Below are positions 55,937 to 64,000 of a DNA stretch of 64,000 nt, in pieces; position 1 is the stretch's first letter; every line of letters begins with the position of its first letter. The stretch is from Pseudomonas sp. K2I15 (GTDB taxonomy: Bacteria > Pseudomonadota > Gammaproteobacteria > Pseudomonadales > Pseudomonadaceae). A program made the position numbers and the translations under genes. The DNA lies in contig NZ_NIXO01000032.1 in assembly GCF_002204795.1 (NCBI RefSeq), positions 1 through 64,000 on the forward strand, read 5' to 3'. The notes beneath the pieces are model-generated. The model worked only from the letters and a program-made list of their open reading frames with translations, had not been told where the DNA came from and ran no database searches.

Positions 55937-57358
55937 ATGACTTCTGCCAGAACCCTCTACGACAAACACATCGACTCCCACACGGTGTGCCGCCTGGATG
56001 ACCAGGGCCATGTGCTGCTGTACATCGACCGCCAGGTGATCAACGAATACACCAGCCCGCAAGCCTTCAGCGGCTTGCGCGAAGCGGGCCGTGGCGTATG
56101 GCGCCCCGGCACCGCGCTGGCGGTGGTCGACCACGTGAACCCGACCACGCCCAAGCGCATCGCGGCCATGCCAGATGCCGGCGGCGCGCGCCAAGTGTCG
56201 TACCTGGCGGAAAACTGCCGGGACTTCGGCATTGAGCTGCTGGACATCCTCGACAAGCGCCAGGGCATCGAACACGTGATCGCCCCCGAGCAGGGCTTTA
56301 TCCTGCCGGGCATGGTGATTGCCGCTGGCGACAGCCACACCACCACGTATGGCGCGTTGGGCGCGTTCGGCTTTGGCATCGGCACATCGGAAATCGAGCA
56401 TTTGCTGGCCTCGCAAACCCTGGTCTACAAACGCCTGAAAAGCATGCGTGTGACGGTGGACGGCGCGTTGGCCCACGGCCTGACTTCAAAAGACGTGATC
56501 ATGGCGCTGATCGGCAAGATCGGCGCTTCGGGCGCTACCGGCTACGCCATTGAGTTTCGCGGTTCCACCATCGATGCCCTGAGCGTCGAGGCCCGCATGA
56601 CCATCTGCAACATGGCGGTGGAAGCGGGCGCACGCGGTGCCTTTATGGCGCCGGATGAAAAAGTCTTCGCCTACCTCAAGGGCAAACCCCGCGCGCCGAA
56701 GGGCGAGTTGTGGGAGCGCGCGCTGGTGGGCTGGCGCCAACTGCACTCGGATGCCGACGCGGTGTTCGACCTCGAAGTGCAACTGGACGCCACCGCCCTG
56801 GAACCGATGGTCACCTGGGGCACCAGCCCTGACCAGGCGGCGCCCATCGGTGCCCGCGTGCCGGACCCGCAAGACGTCAGCGACCTGATCCTGCGCCAGG
56901 ACATGCGCCGCGCCCTGAACTACATGGGCCTGGAAGCCGGCATGCCGCTGAGCGAAATTGTCATCAGCCATGCGTTTATCGGTTCCTGCACCAATGCACG
57001 CATCGAAGACCTGCGCGACGCCGCCAGCGTGGTGCGCGGCAAGCACGTGGCCGACCATGTACGGGCGATGATCGTGCCGGGCTCCACCGAGGTGCGTGAC
57101 CAGGCCGAAGCCGAAGGCCTCGCCGCGATCTTTATCGACGCCGGGTTTGAATGGCGCCAGTCGGGCTGCTCGATGTGCCTGGCGATGAACGACGATGTGC
57201 TGGAGCCGGGCGACCGTTGCGCCTCCAGCACCAACCGCAACTTCGAAGGCCGCCAGGGCGCGGGTGCACGCACGCACCTGATGAGCCCGGCCATGGTCGC
57301 CGCCGCCGCCATTACCGGCCGCCTGACCGACATTCGCCACTTTGGAGACCGCACATGA
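55937..57358 (+). CDS. leuC: 3-isopropylmalate dehydratase-type large subunit
   Basis: Aconitase-family large subunit of 473 residues, normal for LeuC. The 4Fe-4S ligands are Cys351 (GSCTNARIED) and Cys411/Cys414 (GCSMC). Others: AAGDSHTTTYGALGAFGFGI, GSTIDALSVEARMTICNM, CASSTNRNFEGRQG. It isomerises 2- to 3-isopropylmalate in leucine synthesis, or a related hydroxy-acid. No leuB is next to it. Fluorescent pseudomonads keep a leuC-leuD-leuB group elsewhere, so this may be a second copy with another substrate. Overlaps leuD by four bases. Confidence 0.88.
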   Translation: MTSARTLYDKHIDSHTVCRLDDQGHVLLYIDRQVINEYTSPQAFSGLREAGRGVWRPGTALAVVDHVNPTTPKRIAAMPDAGGARQVSYLAENCRDFGIELLDILDKRQGIEHVIAPEQGFILPGMVIAAGDSHTTTYGALGAFGFGIGTSEIEHLLASQTLVYKRLKSMRVTVDGALAHGLTSKDVIMALIGKIGASGATGYAIEFRGSTIDALSVEARMTICNMAVEAGARGAFMAPDEKVFAYLKGKPRAPKGELWERALVGWRQLHSDADAVFDLEVQLDATALEPMVTWGTSPDQAAPIGARVPDPQDVSDLILRQDMRRALNYMGLEAGMPLSEIVISHAFIGSCTNARIEDLRDAASVVRGKHVADHVRAMIVPGSTEVRDQAEAEGLAAIFIDAGFEWRQSGCSMCLAMNDDVLEPGDRCASSTNRNFEGRQGAGARTHLMSPAMVAAAAITGRLTDIRHFGDRT

Positions 57359-57969
57359 GCCTGCAACCCTTCACCCGGGTCACCGGCAAGGCTGCGCCGA
57401 TGCTGGCGGCCAATATCGACACTGACGTGATCATGCCCAAGCAGTTTCTTAAAGGTATCGATCGCAACGGGCTGGATCGCGGGTTGTTCTTTGACCTGCG
57501 CTTTTTGCCCTCGGGCGAGCCCAACCCGCAATTCGTGCTGAACCAGCCGGCCTGGCAGGGTGCGAGCTTTATGGTGGTGGGGCCGAACTTCGGCTGTGGA
57601 TCCAGCCGGGAGCATGCGGTGTGGGGCTTGAAGCAGATGGGCATTCGGGCGCTGATCGGCAGCAGCTTTGCCGGGATTTTTTATGACAACTGCCAGCGTA
57701 ATGGGGTGTTGTTGATTACCTTGGAGGAGGCGGTGTTGCAGCGGCTGGGGCAGACGGTGAGCCAGCCTGAGCAGGCGCAGATCAGCGTGGACCTTGAGGC
57801 GCAGGAGATTCGGTTGGCGGACGGGCAGGTGATTGCGTTTCAGATAGACATGTTACGCAAGACTGCGTTGTTGCTGGGGTTGGATGCCATCGGTACTACG
57901 TTGCAGCGCAGTGAGCAGATCAAGGCGTTTGAACGTGAGCATCTGGATGCCAATCCTTGGCTGGGGTGA
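57355..57969 (+). CDS. leuD: 3-isopropylmalate dehydratase-type small subunit
   Basis: Swivel-domain small subunit of 204 residues: begins MSLQPFTRVTGKAAPM, then NIDTDVIMPKQFLKGI, GPNFGCGSSREHAVWGL and GIFYDNCQRNGVL. It completes the active site of the large subunit encoded immediately upstream (ATGA overlap). Codon use becomes less GC-biased towards the 3' end. The reading start is at the ATG inside the overlap; the longer frame is a shadow of leuC. Confidence 0.9.
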   Translation: MSLQPFTRVTGKAAPMLAANIDTDVIMPKQFLKGIDRNGLDRGLFFDLRFLPSGEPNPQFVLNQPAWQGASFMVVGPNFGCGSSREHAVWGLKQMGIRALIGSSFAGIFYDNCQRNGVLLITLEEAVLQRLGQTVSQPEQAQISVDLEAQEIRLADGQVIAFQIDMLRKTALLLGLDAIGTTLQRSEQIKAFEREHLDANPWLG

Positions 57970-58005
57970 TAGGCCTGTTGTTGCTTGACTGTGATGATTG
58001 AGGGG

Positions 58006-58085
58006 ACATATCCGTTGCTGCGGTAACGGCTTCCTATGGTTCCGCTTTTACAGCGGGTCACTTTGCAAAAGCGGCAAATGTACCC
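58006..58085. repeat. Truncated left arm of the large palindromic repeat
   Basis: About 80 bases matching the outer end of the left arms at 12830 and 22678 (ACATATCCGTTGCTGCGGTA and the following TTACAGCGGGTCACTT-type hairpin). It breaks off just after GCGGCAAATG, next to the LysR stop. Confidence 0.8.
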
Positions 58086-58097
58086 AAGGCCCGGGCG

Positions 58098-59012
58098 TCA
58101 GATCGACAACCCCTTGAAATGCTCCTGCAAAAACTCCACACACGCCCGCAACTTCCCGGAGTACGCCAAGCGCGTCGGGTACACCGCCCACACATTGGCG
58201 CTCTGGGTGTAATCGTGCAGCACCTGCACCAGTTTCCCTTGCTCCAACAGCGGCTTCACATCCCACATCGAACGCAGCAACACCCCACGTCCATCAAGCG
58301 CCCATTGCAAAACAATCTCGCCATTGTTGGACGACAACGGCCCGCGCACACGCACGCTGTCCTGCACGCCATCGCGCTCCAGGTGCCAGATGCCAAAGGC
58401 GTTGTCGCGCTCCTTGAGCACCAGGCAGTCGTGCTGTTCCAGGTCGTTCAACTGCTGCGGCGTGCCACAACGTTCAAGATAGGCGGGCGCAGCACACAGC
58501 ACCCGGCGATTACTCACCAGCCGACGGCCGATGTGCTGGCCAGGGATGTCATCACCCACGCGGATTTCCAAGTCAAACCCCTCGCTGACGATATCCACCA
58601 CCCGATCAAACAGGTCCAGACGAATCTCCAGGTCCGGGTACTGCTCGGCCAAAAGCGACAGGGCCGGCGCCACATGGTTACGGCCGAAACCGAAGCTGCT
58701 GCACAAATGCAAATGGCCGCGGGGGCTGTCGTGGGCGTCGGACAACTCGTCGGAAAGCTGCTGGAAATCCTCGAGAATACGCACGGCCCAGCGCTGCACC
58801 CGCTCACCGTCTTCGGTCAGGGCGATACGGCGACTGGTGCGGTGCAGCAGGCGGGTGGCGAGGGTGGTTTCGAGAATCTGGATACGCTTGCTGACATAGG
58901 CCGGGGACAACCCCAGTTCATCGGCAGCCGCAGCAAAGCCGGCCTTGCGGATCACGGTCAGGAATACCCGCAGGTCTTCAGGTAGAGGCACGGTATCTTT
59001 CTTATTAGTCAT
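58098..59012 (-). CDS. LysR-family transcriptional regulator
   Basis: LysR-type regulator of 304 residues. The winged helix at about 10-70 has FLTVIRKAGFAAAADELG and SPAYVSKRIQILE, and the effector domain follows (HLCSSFGFGRNHVAPALSLL). The start MTNKKDTVPLPEDL is chosen since the longer frame runs into a REPIN. It converges with leuCD and shares strand with dctA. Either neighbour may be its target; a malate- or tartrate-related regulon would be consistent with both. Confidence 0.88.
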   Translation of the reverse strand: MTNKKDTVPLPEDLRVFLTVIRKAGFAAAADELGLSPAYVSKRIQILETTLATRLLHRTSRRIALTEDGERVQRWAVRILEDFQQLSDELSDAHDSPRGHLHLCSSFGFGRNHVAPALSLLAEQYPDLEIRLDLFDRVVDIVSEGFDLEIRVGDDIPGQHIGRRLVSNRRVLCAAPAYLERCGTPQQLNDLEQHDCLVLKERDNAFGIWHLERDGVQDSVRVRGPLSSNNGEIVLQWALDGRGVLLRSMWDVKPLLEQGKLVQVLHDYTQSANVWAVYPTRLAYSGKLRACVEFLQEHFKGLSI

Positions 59013-59054
59013 CAGAAACAGGCGTGGCGGGATGAGCCGCCAGAATAGCACCGG

Positions 59055-59171
59055 TGTGGCGAGGGAGCTTGCTGTGGCGAGGGAGCTTGCTCCCGCTGGA
59101 GTGCGCAGCGCTCCCATCTTTTTTTGGGCCGATGCGCAGCCCCGCGGGAGCAAGCTCCCTCGCCACAGGGG
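59055..59171. repeat. REPIN between LysR gene and dctA
   Basis: Inverted REPs of the GTGGCGAGGGAGCTTGCTC family, different from the GTGGGAGCGGGCTTGC family at 49381. The left side shows a partial tandem duplication of GTGGCGAGGGAGCTTGCT. Confidence 0.8.
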
Positions 59172-59186
59172 ATTGGTACTTAAGGT

Positions 59187-60491
59187 TTACTCGGCGGTGA
59201 TCTTCGCCTGCGCAGCGGCCCGCGCATGGCGGCCATGCTTGAGGGCGATGGGGGCCATCTTCTCGCGGTCCAGTTCACCTTCCCAGGCGGCCACCACCAG
59301 CGCGGCCACGGCATTGCCGATGATATTGGTCAGCGAACGGCACTCGGCCATGAAACGGTCGACACCCAGGATCAGCACCATAGCAGCCACCGGCACCGTG
59401 GGCACCACCGCGAGGCTGGCGGCCAGCGCGACAAAGCCTGCGCCTACCACTGCACCGGCGCCTTTGGAGGTGAGCATCGCCACCGCCAGTAGGGTCAGCT
59501 GTTGTTCCAGCGTCAGGTCGATATTGGTCGCCTGGGCCAGGAACAGCACCGCCAGCGTCATATAGATGTTGGTGCCGTCCAGGTTGAAGGTGTAGCCGGT
59601 AGGCACCACGATGCCCACCACGCCTTTTGAAGCGCCGAGGCTTTCGAGTTTCTGGATCAGTTGCGGCAGGGCCGATTCGGATGAACTGGTTCCCAGCACG
59701 ATCAACAGTTCGGCCTTGATGTACGTCAGCAGTTTGAAGATGCTGAAACCGACATACCGCGCGATGCTGCCCAGCACCACGGCCACGAAGAAAAACGCCG
59801 TGACGTAGAACGTGCCCACCAGTTTCAACAGCGGCAGCAGAGAACCCAGGCCGTATTTACCGATGGTGAAGGCGATCGCCCCAAAGGCACCGATCGGCGC
59901 CACGCGGCTGATCATCCCGACGATGCGGAAGAACACTTCGCTGGCCTGGTTGATCACGCCTACCAAGGGGCGGCCCTTCTCGCCGATCATCACCAGCCCG
60001 AGGCCAAACAGCACCGACACGAACAGTACCGGGAGGATTTCGCCTTTGGAGAAGGCGTCGAAGAAGGTGGTCGGGATCACATGCATCAGGAACCCGGTGA
60101 CGCCTTCACCGTGTTCGGCCTGGCCGACAAAACCGGCGATGGCCGAGGTGTCGAGGGTCTTCACATCGATGTTGAAACCCACGCCCGGGTGCAACAGGTG
60201 CGCGGCGACGATGCCGATTACCAGGGCGATGCTGGAGACAATCTCGAAATACAGCAGCGCCTTGCCGCCCACGCGACCCACCTGCTTCACGTCGTGCATG
60301 CTGGTGATGCCGGAGACCACGGTGCAGAAGATGATCGGGCCGATGATCATCTTGATCAGCTTGATAAAACCGTCGCCCAACGGCTTGAGGTCGATGCCCA
60401 CCTGGGGCCAGTGGTTGCCGATCAACACGCCCAGCACAATGGCGATGATCACCTGCACATACAGGGTTCCCAGCAGTTTTCTGATTGTCAT
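59187..60491 (-). CDS. dctA: C4-dicarboxylate transporter DctA
   Basis: Sodium/proton:dicarboxylate symporter of 434 residues, about eight helices plus two re-entrant loops. Conserved stretches are SSESALPQLIQKLE (HP1 serine-rich loop), VPTGYTFNLDGTNIYMTLAV (the NxDGT-type motif) and MLTSKGAGAVVGAGFVALAA (HP2). It imports succinate, fumarate and malate. The start MTIRKLLG gives the usual DctA length. Confidence 0.94.
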   Translation of the reverse strand: MTIRKLLGTLYVQVIIAIVLGVLIGNHWPQVGIDLKPLGDGFIKLIKMIIGPIIFCTVVSGITSMHDVKQVGRVGGKALLYFEIVSSIALVIGIVAAHLLHPGVGFNIDVKTLDTSAIAGFVGQAEHGEGVTGFLMHVIPTTFFDAFSKGEILPVLFVSVLFGLGLVMIGEKGRPLVGVINQASEVFFRIVGMISRVAPIGAFGAIAFTIGKYGLGSLLPLLKLVGTFYVTAFFFVAVVLGSIARYVGFSIFKLLTYIKAELLIVLGTSSSESALPQLIQKLESLGASKGVVGIVVPTGYTFNLDGTNIYMTLAVLFLAQATNIDLTLEQQLTLLAVAMLTSKGAGAVVGAGFVALAASLAVVPTVPVAAMVLILGVDRFMAECRSLTNIIGNAVAALVVAAWEGELDREKMAPIALKHGRHARAAAQAKITAE

Positions 60492-60532
60492 TTTTATTAT
60501 CTCGAGACGTTTTTTGGGCAAGCAGGTCCCGT

Positions 60533-60554
60533 CGCAGGCTTTTTCAAGCCTGCG
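60533..60554. terminator. Hairpin between the dehalogenase-like gene and dctA
   Basis: Nine-pair stem CGCAGGCTT-tttc-AAGCCTGCG, extended imperfectly by flanking GTCCCG/CGGGAC. There is no T run downstream on the minus strand, so it may be an attenuator or processing site rather than a full terminator. Confidence 0.45.
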
Positions 60555-60589
60555 GGACGGGATCGATCAGATCAGCGGTTTATAAAGGC

Positions 60590-61465
60590 TCAGCGAAGGA
60601 AGGTCAGGACTTCGCCCAGCAACAGTTCAGGCGCTTCTTCAGCGATGTAGTGGCCGGCCGGCAGGGCCTTGCCACGTACGTCGGTAGCCACTTTTTGCCA
60701 TTCCTTGAGGGGTTCGAAGCAGCGCCCGACGGTGCCTTCGGCGCCCCACATCACCAGCAACGGCAGGTTCAGGTGGTTGCCTTTGTCGAGGTCGGCGCGG
60801 TCGTGCTCAAGGTCGATACCGGCGGCAGCGCGGTAGTCTTCGCAGATGCCGGTGGCGGTGCCGGGCAGTTTCAGGCAGCGCAGGTATTCGGCGAAGGCTT
60901 CATCGGTGAACGGCTTGAGGCCGGCACTGCGGCTGCCCATGACGCTGCGCAGGTACAGTTCCGGGTTGCCTTCGATCAGGCTCTCGGGCAACGGCGCCGG
61001 GCGGATCAGGAAGAACCAGTGCCAGTAGGCGCGGGCGAAGGCTTCGTCGGTCTGGGCGTACATCGAAAGCGTCGGCGCGATGTCCAGCAGCACCATGCGC
61101 TGAACGGCCTTGGGGTGATCCAGGGCCAGGCGATGGGCGACGCGGGCGCCACGGTCGTGGGCCAGCACCGAGAACTCCTCAAAGCCCAGGGCCTTCATCA
61201 ACTCGACGCCGTCGCGGGCCATTTCGCGTTTGGAGTAGTTGGTGTGGTGGTCATTGGCGGCGGGCTTGCTGCTGTCGCCGTAACCGCGCAGGTCGGCGGC
61301 GACCACGGTGAAGTGTTCGGCCAGTTGCTCGGCGACCTTGTGCCAGATGACGTGGGTCTGCGGGTGCCCGTGCAGCAGGAGCAGGCCGGGACCTGCGCCA
61401 CCTTTGCGGTAGCTGATGTCCACGCCGTTGACGTGGCGCTGGTCTTTTTGGAATCCGGCGAACAT
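60590..61465 (-). CDS. Haloacetate (fluoroacetate) dehalogenase-like hydrolase
   Basis: Alpha/beta hydrolase of 291 residues. The nucleophile Asp is in LAHDRGARVAHRLALDHP and its His in PAGHYIAEE, with an Arg-rich oxyanion neighbourhood (DLRGYGDSSKP) and YWHWFFLIRP, a pattern seen in fluoroacetate dehalogenases where His-Trp hold the halide. The reaction would be haloacetate to glycolate plus halide. AAGGAG precedes the start. Epoxide hydrolase activity is a less likely alternative. dctA lies directly downstream on the same strand. Confidence 0.82.
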   Translation of the reverse strand: MFAGFQKDQRHVNGVDISYRKGGAGPGLLLLHGHPQTHVIWHKVAEQLAEHFTVVAADLRGYGDSSKPAANDHHTNYSKREMARDGVELMKALGFEEFSVLAHDRGARVAHRLALDHPKAVQRMVLLDIAPTLSMYAQTDEAFARAYWHWFFLIRPAPLPESLIEGNPELYLRSVMGSRSAGLKPFTDEAFAEYLRCLKLPGTATGICEDYRAAAGIDLEHDRADLDKGNHLNLPLLVMWGAEGTVGRCFEPLKEWQKVATDVRGKALPAGHYIAEEAPELLLGEVLTFLR

Positions 61466-61590
61466 GGAATGACTCCTTGTGATGATTGCCTGCATCCTGG
61501 AATCACACGGCGCCTGGGGCAAGGGGGGAAACGTGGAGGGGTTGTTCATGAAGTGTGTTGAAGCCGACGGGCTTTCTGTTGCGAGGGGCT

Positions 61591-62031
61591 CTAGCCTGGC
61601 TCCAGCAATTGCGCGCCGGGCCCGCGCTCACCGAGGATGTCATCCTGATTGCGCAACGGGCACGCCTCCAGCGACAAACACCCGCAGCCAATGCAGCCAC
61701 TGAGTTTGTCCCGCAGCAGCATCAGCTTGTCGATGCGCTGGTCCAGGTCCTCACGCCACAGTGCAGACAGGCGTTCCCAGTCGGCAGCAGTGGGCGTGCG
61801 GCCATCGGGCAAGGTTTGCAGTGCCTCGTGGATCGTCGCCAGGGGAATGCCCAAACGTTGGGCAATCTTGATCACCACCACCCGGCGCAACACATCCCGG
61901 GGGTAGCGTCGTTGATTGCCGGCATTGCGATTACTTTTGATCAAACCCTTGGTTTCGTAGAAGTGCAGCGCGGTGACTGCCACGCCGCTGCGGGCCGCCA
62001 ATTGGCCGACGGTAAGTTCTTTGGTGACCAT
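61591..62031 (-). CDS. soxR: Redox-sensitive activator SoxR
   Basis: MerR-family regulator of 146 residues. The helix-turn-helix is at about 7-55 (ELTVGQLAARSGVAVTALHF, then GNQRRYPRDVLRRV). The C-terminal 2Fe-2S cluster is held by CIGCGCLSLEAC. In pseudomonads SoxR responds to redox-active metabolites and activates a few efflux or monooxygenase genes, without soxS. It is divergent from a small monooxygenase with a SoxR box between them. Confidence 0.93.
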   Translation of the reverse strand: MVTKELTVGQLAARSGVAVTALHFYETKGLIKSNRNAGNQRRYPRDVLRRVVVIKIAQRLGIPLATIHEALQTLPDGRTPTAADWERLSALWREDLDQRIDKLMLLRDKLSGCIGCGCLSLEACPLRNQDDILGERGPGAQLLEPG

Positions 62032-62045
62032 GAAAAAGCCCTTGA

Positions 62046-62063
62046 CCTTGACTTAACTAGAGG
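62046..62063. promoter_or_regulatory. SoxR box
   Basis: CCTTGACTTAACTAGAGG matches the CCTCAAGTTAACTTGAGG consensus at 14 of 18 positions. It lies between divergent soxR and the monooxygenase gene. Confidence 0.75.
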
Positions 62064-62121
62064 TTTTACCCTGCGTGGCATCGAATCGCAAGATTGTGCC
62101 TACAGTGAGAGGGGAATGTTC

Positions 62122-62475
62122 ATGCAGGTATCAGAGAAGGGTCTGAGTTTTACCCAGATGGTCGAGTTCCAGATCGAACCTCAGCAGCAATCCGCACTGG
62201 TGGCGGCCCTGTCATCCCAAAGCGAGCGTTTGGCCCAGCGCCATGGCGGCTTTATCAATGCCAGCGTGCAGGTCAGCGATGATGGACGCCGGGTGCTCAG
62301 CTACCTGCAATGGCGCTCTCGCGAGGATGGTGAGGCAGCCTTCAAGTGTTTTGAGCACGGTGAGGAAGATTTCTGGACACTGATCCGCGCCCACCAGGCC
62401 ACGGCGGTGACCTTCGGTTCGTTCCAGGTGCTGCGCAGCATCGAGCGCAGCCATGACAACGCCTTGCAGTGCCGC

Positions 62476-62484
<9 letters not shown>
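62122..62484 (+). CDS. Antibiotic biosynthesis monooxygenase (ABM) domain protein
   Basis: Ferredoxin-like-fold ABM protein of 120 residues: SFTQMVEFQIEPQQQ, then GFINASVQVSDDGRRVLSYL, QWRSREDGEAAFKC and a conserved His in EHGEEDF. A related SoxR-controlled gene exists in P. aeruginosa. It may oxidise or dispose of redox-cycling quinones. Start is the second of two close ATGs, with AGGGG at proper distance. Ends nine bases before the convergent sfnR stop. Confidence 0.82.
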
Positions 62485-63579
<1,095 letters not shown>

Positions 63580-63590
63580 GGGCACCTCTT

Positions 63591-64000
63591 CTAGGAGTAG
63601 AACGTGGGAATCGGCAGGGACTGGTTCAACGCCCAGTCCCCCAGTTCGTGGAGTTTGTAGTCCACCGGGTCGTGCAAGGTTTGGGTGCGCAGGTTGCGCC
63701 AGTGCCGGTCCAGGCGCAGGGACGCATGGGTGGAGCGCGCGCCGGTGACTTCGAACAGCCGGCTGCACAGTTCCAGGCCGTTGCGGGTGGCGGCGACCTT
63801 GGCCGTGGCGATGGCGATGGCCAGTTCGCCGCGTTCGCTTTCGCTGAGGCTTGGGCCTTTGGCCCAGGCCTGGTCCAGCAGTTCGGCGGCACGTTCCACC
63901 AGCAGGCGCACGCCTTGCAGCGCGACCCAGAATTCGCCGTAGTGGCTGAGCACGTACGGGTCCTGGCGAATGTCCTGCACCGTGGATTTATACCAGGGCC
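63591..64000 (-). CDS. sfnC: SfnC-like acyl-CoA-dehydrogenase-fold monooxygenase (partial)
   Basis: C-terminal part only; the gene continues past the window end. The visible 130 or so residues are helical and end RLDRHWRNLRTQTLHDPVDY, then KLHELGDWALNQ and PIPTFYS, a tail typical of DszC/SfnC/SfnB flavin monooxygenases with an acyl-CoA-dehydrogenase fold. By family it acts in desulfurisation of organosulfur compounds. It is upstream of sfnR on the same strand, matching the sfnECR order known in P. putida. Confidence 0.78.
   Translation of the reverse strand, partial: PWYKSTVQDIRQDPYVLSHYGEFWVALQGVRLLVERAAELLDQAWAKGPSLSESERGELAIAIATAKVAATRNGLELCSRLFEVTGARSTHASLRLDRHWRNLRTQTLHDPVDYKLHELGDWALNQSLPIPTFYS

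Noticed and set aside
61555..62121. Long N-terminal extension of the ABM-domain frame
   Set aside because: It is antisense to soxR and crosses the SoxR box; the gene starts near 62116-62122.

Overview
The window looks like the chromosome of a fluorescent Pseudomonas of the P. fluorescens group. It is GC-rich, carries much of a pyoverdine locus in the usual Pseudomonas arrangement, and is strewn with REP/REPIN-type palindromes. No tRNA, rRNA, CRISPR array, insertion sequence or prophage was seen.

Layout. Position 1-345 is one arm of a large non-coding repeat. 343-4148 (minus): a frameshifted secreted M20 amidohydrolase, a large MscS-type channel and a 58-residue membrane protein. 4326-6761: a YegS-like lipid kinase convergent with a LuxR-type two-component pair. 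7082-9860: a small unknown protein, a structured intergenic stretch, cheV and a MOSC protein. 9926-10800 (minus): ppnP and a DEDDh exonuclease. 10872-20703: the acyclic terpene (citronellol/geraniol) utilisation cluster atuABCDEF with divergent atuR and two operator-like palindromes; an 820-bp palindromic repeat separates atuE from atuF. 20803-25123: a periplasmic binding protein, an IucB-type acetyltransferase with its own PvdS-type promoter, a second 840-bp palindromic repeat, pvdS with a Fur box, and pvdG. 25185-38129 is pvdL. 38319-41027 encodes a 902-residue repeat protein of unknown function. 41088-46599: dsbD-tlpA-like-dsbG divergent from a two-component pair. 46723-47496: an AmpDh3-like amidase. 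47647-49352: pvdH and an mbtH-like gene. 49531-55685 (minus): the complete fpvGHJKCDEF operon. 55937-64000: a leuCD pair, a LysR regulator, dctA, a fluoroacetate-dehalogenase-like hydrolase, soxR with a divergent monooxygenase, and the end of an sfnC-sfnR pair.

How it works together. PvdS, probably Fur-repressed, should drive promoters of the form TAAAT-N16-CGT. Matching or near-matching sites lie upstream of the acetyltransferase, pvdG-pvdL, pvdH-mbtH and, with one mismatch, fpvG. PvdL starts the acylated chromophore peptide (Glu, D-Tyr, Dab), PvdH supplies diaminobutyrate, the MbtH-like protein assists adenylation domains, PvdG edits, and Fpv proteins strip iron from ferripyoverdine in the periplasm. 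The acetyltransferase suggests a pyoverdine containing acetyl-hydroxyornithine. All assignments come from reading the sequence by eye; no database search was run.
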